A DNA stretch of 8,186 nucleotides from Phycisphaerae bacterium (GTDB lineage Bacteria; Planctomycetota; Phycisphaerae; JAJVII01). A program made the translations under genes and the position numbers. The stretch is taken from NCBI GenBank assembly GCA_028706835.1, contig JAQTVL010000185.1, forward strand, positions 1-8,186, in the 5' to 3' direction. Below, piece by piece: positions 4,489-8,186 of this stretch (position 1 is the stretch's first letter; each line of letters opens with the position of its first letter). Under the pieces are notes generated by a model that was given only the letters and a program-made list of their open reading frames with translations, was not told the DNA's origin and made no database searches.

Positions 4489-5826
4489 ATGAACAACCTC
4501 ATGATGCCCCTGCAACTGCTGCTGGTCGTCGTGGCGTCGTTCCTCATCGGGCTGGAGATGGAGGGTCGCAAGGCCGGCGGCAAGACCTATTCCCCCGGAG
4601 GCGTGCGCACGTTCCCGCTCATCAGCCTGGCCGGCTTCCTGCTGATGGTCCTCGGCGGCGGGAACATGGCGCCGTTCGTTGCGGGCCTGGCGATCCTCGG
4701 CCTGCTGCTGGCGCTGCTCTACCGCGTCAAGACGCTCAACGGCAACTACGGCATGACGACCGAGGCCTACGCGGTCGTCACCTACATCCTCGGCGCCCTC
4801 GTCGCGGCCCAGCTCTGGTGGCTGGTCGCGGCCCTCACCGTGCTGATGGTCCTGCTCCAGGAGCTCAAGGACCCGCTGGAGCGGCTGGTCACGCTGTTGC
4901 CCGGCCACGAACTGATCACCGTCGTCAAGTTTGTGCTGTTGTCCGCGGTGATTCTGCCGCTCATGCCCGCCGGCCAATACACGCACTACAATCTCCAGCC
5001 GCGGATGATCTGGCTGGTCGTCGTCGCGGTCACCGCGATCAGTTACGCCAGCTACCTGCTCGGGCGTTTCACCCGCCGCGGGCGGGAAAGCCTGTTACTG
5101 GTCGGCCTGCTGGGCGGGGCGTACTCCAGCACCATGACCACGATCATCCTGTCACGGCGGTCCGCCCACGCGGGCGAGAACACCCATGCGACCGCGACGG
5201 CTGGGGCGATCCTGTCCGCCAGCGGCGTGATGAACATTCGGCTGCTGATCCTGATCGCGATCTTTTCGCCGGCGCTGGCCCGCGAGGTGCTCGCGCCGCT
5301 GCTGATCGCGGCGGCTGTCGGCGTGACGGTCGGCACATTGCTCTGCCTGCTCGGCGGCCGGGGCCGCACGGACTCGCAGCGGACCTGGACGCCGCCGGCG
5401 CCCGGCGACGCGAGCGAGGCTGCCCAGTGGATGGCGGTCCAGCCGGCCGGCGATCGGCCGGCCGAGCAGTCCAGCCCGCTGGAACTGCGTATCGCGCTCG
5501 GTTTCGCCGCGATGTTCGTCGTCACCCTCGTGCTCACGCAGGAGGTCCACGTTCGCCTCGGCGAGCGGGGCATGTTCGCGCTGGCTGGGGTAAGCGGACT
5601 GGGCATTGTCGATCCGCTCGTGCTCAGCCTGACGCAAACGGCGCGGGCGACGCTGGCGTCGGCCGGGTTGGCGGTGATGATCGCAGCCGCGGCCAACCAC
5701 GTGGCCAAGGGCGTCTACGCGATGGTGCTCGGCGAGCGTCGCGCCGCCCGGCTGGCCATGGTGCTGCTGCTCGGCCTGGCGGCTGTGACGCTGGCGGCGT
5801 GGTGGGGTGCGAGGTGGCTGCCATGA
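4489..5826 (+). CDS. MgtC/SapB-family membrane protein with C-terminal DUF4010
   Basis: This 445-aa integral membrane protein has about a dozen hydrophobic segments. Residues 5-125 match the MgtC/SapB N-terminal domain: LIGLEMEGRKAGGK (19-32), GGVRTFPLISLAGF (37-50), then further helices. The second part matches DUF4010: AVILPLMP (153-160), LLGGAYSSTMTTII (207-220, the family SS-T-TT motif), GVMNIRLL (246-253) and helices near 335-351, 362-384, 388-411 and 420-440. A hydrophilic Pro/Ala loop (about 290-332) splits the C-terminal helices. MgtC proteins are linked to survival at low Mg2+ and to phosphate/ATP balance; DUF4010 has no known activity. The ATG at 4489 is chosen because the MgtC domain starts there. 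An upstream start (GTG 4402) would lie in the A' repeat. No Shine-Dalgarno site is seen, and a TTAAAT at 4477-4482 would allow a leaderless mRNA. It is the first gene of a probable operon and overlaps the next gene by ATGA. Confidence 0.88.
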   Translation: MNNLMMPLQLLLVVVASFLIGLEMEGRKAGGKTYSPGGVRTFPLISLAGFLLMVLGGGNMAPFVAGLAILGLLLALLYRVKTLNGNYGMTTEAYAVVTYILGALVAAQLWWLVAALTVLMVLLQELKDPLERLVTLLPGHELITVVKFVLLSAVILPLMPAGQYTHYNLQPRMIWLVVVAVTAISYASYLLGRFTRRGRESLLLVGLLGGAYSSTMTTIILSRRSAHAGENTHATATAGAILSASGVMNIRLLILIAIFSPALAREVLAPLLIAAAVGVTVGTLLCLLGGRGRTDSQRTWTPPAPGDASEAAQWMAVQPAGDRPAEQSSPLELRIALGFAAMFVVTLVLTQEVHVRLGERGMFALAGVSGLGIVDPLVLSLTQTARATLASAGLAVMIAAAANHVAKGVYAMVLGERRAARLAMVLLLGLAAVTLAAWWGARWLP

Positions 5827-6317
5827 AATCGTTGTTTCTGATCCGTCACGGCAAGGCAGGTTCGCGCTCGGAGTATGCCCGCGACGCCGAGCGGCCGCTG
5901 ACCGAGGAGGGCGCCCACGAGGCGGCGCTGTGCGGTCGTGGGCTGGCGAAGATTGCCGCGATCGACGTGATGTTCACCAGCCCGCTGATCCGCGCCCGGC
6001 AGACGGCGGAACTGTTCGCCCAGGGGTTCACGCCGCAACCGACGATCAGCGTGATCGACGAACTCGCCCCGGTGAACAGCCCTGCCAGGTTGCTCAAGAT
6101 CGTCAATGCCGCTGGGGCCGAGTCGGTCGCGCTCGTCGGGCACGAGCCGGACATGAGCAGCCTGACGAGCTGGCTGCTGACGGGCCAGGGCATCGTGGCC
6201 GTGGAGTTTAAGAAGGCGATGGTCTGCCGCATCGACTTCGAGGGCGAGGCGGCGGCCGGGGAGGGCACGCTGGCCTGGCTGATCCCGGCGAAGGTGATGC
6301 GGACGACGGGGAAGTAA
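5823..6317 (+). CDS. sixA: SixA-type phosphohistidine phosphatase (histidine phosphatase superfamily)
   Basis: At 164 aa this is close to E. coli SixA. It opens MKSLFLIRHGKAG with the RHG motif (R8, H9, G10); H9 would be the phosphorylated nucleophile. RPLTEEG follows (about residues 23-30), then TSPLIRARQTAE (52-63), where R57 is the usual second phosphate-pocket arginine, and VGHEPDMSS with the second catalytic histidine H107. SixA dephosphorylates phosphohistidine on HPt/phosphotransfer domains and, in E. coli, on the nitrogen PTS protein NPr. No signal peptide is present, so it is cytoplasmic. The ATG at 5823 overlaps the upstream TGA as ATGA, a sign of translational coupling. SixA-like genes are often found beside CHAD-domain genes, as here. 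The true substrate, a protein phosphohistidine or a phosphorylated small molecule, cannot be told from sequence. Confidence 0.9.
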   Translation: MKSLFLIRHGKAGSRSEYARDAERPLTEEGAHEAALCGRGLAKIAAIDVMFTSPLIRARQTAELFAQGFTPQPTISVIDELAPVNSPARLLKIVNAAGAESVALVGHEPDMSSLTSWLLTGQGIVAVEFKKAMVCRIDFEGEAAAGEGTLAWLIPAKVMRTTGK

Positions 6318-6350
6318 GCGCGGTTCCGAGGGCCAAGTACCGAGTGTCGA

Positions 6351-7934
6351 ATGAAAAAGCCGGGGAAGACTGAAATCGAGACGAAGTTCCTGCTGCGTAA
6401 CGCGCGGGAATTGGCTCGCGTGCCGGCGGCGCTGGTCAAGATGTGCGATCGGGTTCGGCCTCGCGGCACCATCCTGCTGCTGGATAGCTATGTGGACACC
6501 GCCGACTGGTGGTTCTTTCGGGCGGGGCTTGCCTGCCGGATTCGGCGGCAGCGGAGCGAGTCGGGGAAGGCTGCCGGGGCGAAGGCCTGGCTGGTGCTCA
6601 AAGAACTCTCGCGGGCCCCGGGCGGGATCTCGTCGCGGATGGAACTCGATGAGCCGCTGGCCGCCAGGAACGTGCCGGGCACGCCGGTCCGCGCTCTGCC
6701 CGCCGGCAAACTCGGCGATCGGCTGCGAAGCCTGCTCGGCGGCCGGGCGGTGCGGACACTGTTCGACATCGAGAATCGCCGGACGGTGACGCACGTGGTG
6801 CGCGACGGCGCGGCCGTTGAGGTGGCGGCAGACGAAGTCACGTTCCGCGCCGGCGGGAAGAAATCGCGACGTCTGGCGGAGGTTGAACTCGAATCGCTCA
6901 CCGGGTCCGCGAAAGGCCTGGCCTCGCTGCGCGACACGCTCGCCCGCCGGCTGAACGGCCGGCCGGCCCGGCAGAGCAAGTTCCAGATCGGCCTGCGCCT
7001 CGCGGGCCTCACGCCGCCGCGCGTGCGGCGCATCGGGCAATTGCGGCTGTCGGCGGGGGGTACGACGCGGGCGGCTGCCTGCGCCATCGTCGGCCTGCTC
7101 TTCGGCCAAATCCTGTGGAGCGATCCGGGCGTACGGCTTGGCTTGGGCGACGAGCCGGTGCATCAGATGCGGGTTGCGTGCCGCCGGCTTCGGGCGGCGC
7201 TGCGAATCTTCCGCGAGGCCCTTGGCCAGCGGCTGACGGAGTCGCTGCACGAAGAATTGTCCAGCCTGTGCGACACGCTCGGCGCTGTCCGTGATCTGGA
7301 CGTCTACATCGCCAGCCTGCCCGAGGATGCGAAGACGGCGGCGACGATCCGACACTACCGCGCTCGCCTCGAACGGCAGCGGGCTGTGGCGCGTGCGCAC
7401 GTATTCGATCGGCTGAACGGGCCGGTCTATGCGTCGCTCATCCGGCGATTGCGGCGGCTGGTCAGCGCCGCCGGCGCTCGCCCGAGCAACCCGGCGGCTC
7501 GCGAGCCGATCGCGGCGTTCGCTCGTCGGAAGGTTCGCGGGCAGCTCAAGCGACTGCTTCGCCGGGGCCGCACGATTCTGGCGAATCGTAGCGACAGCCG
7601 ATTGCACAAACTCCGGCTCTCGATCAAGCGGCTGCGCTACACCTGCGAGTTTGTGCAGTCGCTGTTCGGGCGGCCGATGACGCGATTCATTGCGCGCCTG
7701 GTGGACATGCAGGACGCGCTCGGCCGGCTGCGGGACGCGACGGTGTCCGGTTCACTGCTGGCGCAGTTCGCCAAGTCGCTGGCGGGCCGGCGAGCGGCGC
7801 AGGCGTGCGTTGAGCGTCTGGCCCGCAGTCGCGGGAAGATCGCCCGGCGGCAGCGGGCCGAGTTCGCCGGGCTGTGGTCGCGGTTCGACCAGAAGCAGGT
7901 CCGACGGGCGCTGAAGACGGCGTTGTCGGATTGA
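6351..7934 (+). CDS. CYTH-CHAD domain protein (polyphosphate-related)
   Basis: This 527-aa protein has two domains. CYTH/triphosphate-tunnel domain, about residues 6-210: E8-I-E10-T-K12 (the ExExK signature), Y47-V-D-T-A-D, CRIRRQ (R63, R65), WLVLKEL and a late acidic strand EVELE (177-181), all charged residues that line the tunnel and bind metal and triphosphate. CHAD domain, about 240-525: helical and Arg-rich, with VHQMRVACRRLRAALRIFR (H271) and RLHKLRLSIKRLRYTCEF (H419), the two conserved histidine-basic helices. Known CYTH members include inorganic triphosphatases, thiamine triphosphatase and adenylate cyclase class IV; CHAD domains bind polyphosphate. A polyphosphate-binding triphosphatase is the best guess. 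ATG 6351 is the only usable start: upstream codons reach the sixA stop without another, and the next Met would lose ExExK. No good Shine-Dalgarno site is seen. It follows sixA by 33 nt and is probably in the same operon. Confidence 0.92.
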   Translation: MKKPGKTEIETKFLLRNARELARVPAALVKMCDRVRPRGTILLLDSYVDTADWWFFRAGLACRIRRQRSESGKAAGAKAWLVLKELSRAPGGISSRMELDEPLAARNVPGTPVRALPAGKLGDRLRSLLGGRAVRTLFDIENRRTVTHVVRDGAAVEVAADEVTFRAGGKKSRRLAEVELESLTGSAKGLASLRDTLARRLNGRPARQSKFQIGLRLAGLTPPRVRRIGQLRLSAGGTTRAAACAIVGLLFGQILWSDPGVRLGLGDEPVHQMRVACRRLRAALRIFREALGQRLTESLHEELSSLCDTLGAVRDLDVYIASLPEDAKTAATIRHYRARLERQRAVARAHVFDRLNGPVYASLIRRLRRLVSAAGARPSNPAAREPIAAFARRKVRGQLKRLLRRGRTILANRSDSRLHKLRLSIKRLRYTCEFVQSLFGRPMTRFIARLVDMQDALGRLRDATVSGSLLAQFAKSLAGRRAAQACVERLARSRGKIARRQRAEFAGLWSRFDQKQVRRALKTALSD

Positions 7935-7996
7935 CAGAGAAGAGTCGTTGCTCCGATCCCTGGACGAGAAGGAATGATTCGAAAGGATATTCTGCG

Positions 7997-8186
7997 ATGA
8001 TCAACCTGGCGGTGCTGTCCACAGCGCACATTCACACCAAGGGCTTTCTGACGGACATGGGCAAGCGCGGCGATTGCCTGCCCATCGCCATCTGGGATGA
8101 CGTTGAGGACCGCGGCCGCCGGTTCGCCCGCGAGTTCAGCTCGGAGTTCGTGCCGGACCTGGAGGCGGTCGTCGGGCGAGAGGATG
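7997..8186 (+). CDS. Gfo/Idh/MocA-like oxidoreductase, N-terminal fragment (3' truncated)
   Basis: The frame is open from ATG 7997 to the end of the window (63 full codons). AAAGGA at 7982-7987, 9 nt upstream, is a fair ribosome site. MINLAVLSTAHIHTKGF followed by a beta strand (LPIAIWDD), RGRRFAREF and VPDLEAVV reads as the first Rossmann units of a Gfo/Idh/MocA-type dehydrogenase. The usual GxGxxG is replaced by STAHIHT, a form seen in a subset of this superfamily with an AH-x-H loop. Only the N-terminus is visible, so substrate and full domain structure are unknown. It lies 62 nt after the CYTH-CHAD stop on the same strand, with no clear terminator between, so read-through is possible, though its function looks unrelated. 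Confidence 0.7.
   Translation, partial: MINLAVLSTAHIHTKGFLTDMGKRGDCLPIAIWDDVEDRGRRFAREFSSEFVPDLEAVVGRED

Noticed and set aside
4473..5822. Long plus-strand frame in front of sixA
   Set aside because: It is a shadow frame of the MgtC/DUF4010 gene, Arg/Gly/Asp-rich without domain signal; the SixA motifs begin exactly at ATG 5823.
5715..7607. 630-codon open frame on the minus strand
   Set aside because: It is antisense to sixA and the CYTH-CHAD gene, Arg/Pro/Gln-rich with no recognisable domain, and explained by high GC in a strong opposite-strand gene.
7931..7959. TTGACA over the CYTH-CHAD stop as a -35 for the last gene
   Set aside because: The hexamer is perfect, but no acceptable -10 lies 16-18 nt downstream (CGATCC region), so it is probably chance.
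7935..7996. Terminator between the CYTH-CHAD gene and the last gene
   Set aside because: No stable stem followed by a T-run could be found in this 62-nt gap.

Overview
The window looks like a stretch of a high-GC planctomycete chromosome, most likely of the class Phycisphaerae. This is inferred from gene content: two Gfo/Idh/MocA oxidoreductases, a beta-propeller-type protein ending in fibronectin/Ig-like segments, a lineage-typical secreted unknown, an FmdB protein with a Gly/Cys tail, and intergenic palindromic repeats. No rRNA or tRNA is present to settle the taxonomy. Apart from the repeats the window is ordinary chromosome: I see no transposase, phage gene, CRISPR array or toxin-antitoxin pair.

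Layout: (1) 3-1172 (+), the C-terminal part of a large extracytoplasmic beta-sandwich/propeller protein. (2) 1159-1765, a short plus-strand unit with a good sigma70-like promoter lying over the end of gene 1, then rpmH (ribosomal protein bL34, 44 aa, GTG start) and an FmdB-family zinc-ribbon gene. rpmH is not followed by rnpA here. (3) 1760-3828 (-), a Gfo/Idh/MocA oxidoreductase and a secreted protein of unknown function, separated by an inverted pair of CAGTGGY heptad repeats (2785-2897). The convergent fmdB and oxidoreductase genes end inside one perfect 17-bp palindrome. (4) 3965-4434, a gene-free 470-bp nested inverted repeat with order A-B-C-C'-B'-A'. It lies between the divergent secreted-protein gene and the following operon, and looks like a REP/BIME-like mosaic or a non-autonomous mobile element. 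(5) 4489-7934 (+), a probable three-gene operon: a MgtC/SapB-DUF4010 membrane protein, a SixA-type phosphohistidine phosphatase (ATGA overlap) and a CYTH-CHAD protein (33-nt gap). (6) 7997 to the end (+), the N-terminus of a second Gfo/Idh/MocA-like oxidoreductase.

How the genes may work together: CYTH domains act on or bind triphosphate/polyphosphate with divalent metal, CHAD domains bind polyphosphate, SixA removes phosphate from phosphohistidine, and MgtC-family proteins are linked to Mg2+/phosphate stress. The operon therefore plausibly belongs to polyphosphate, phosphate or Mg2+ homeostasis. That link is an inference from family knowledge and gene order. The two most notable items are the 470-bp nested palindrome and the MgtC/DUF4010-SixA-CYTH/CHAD operon.
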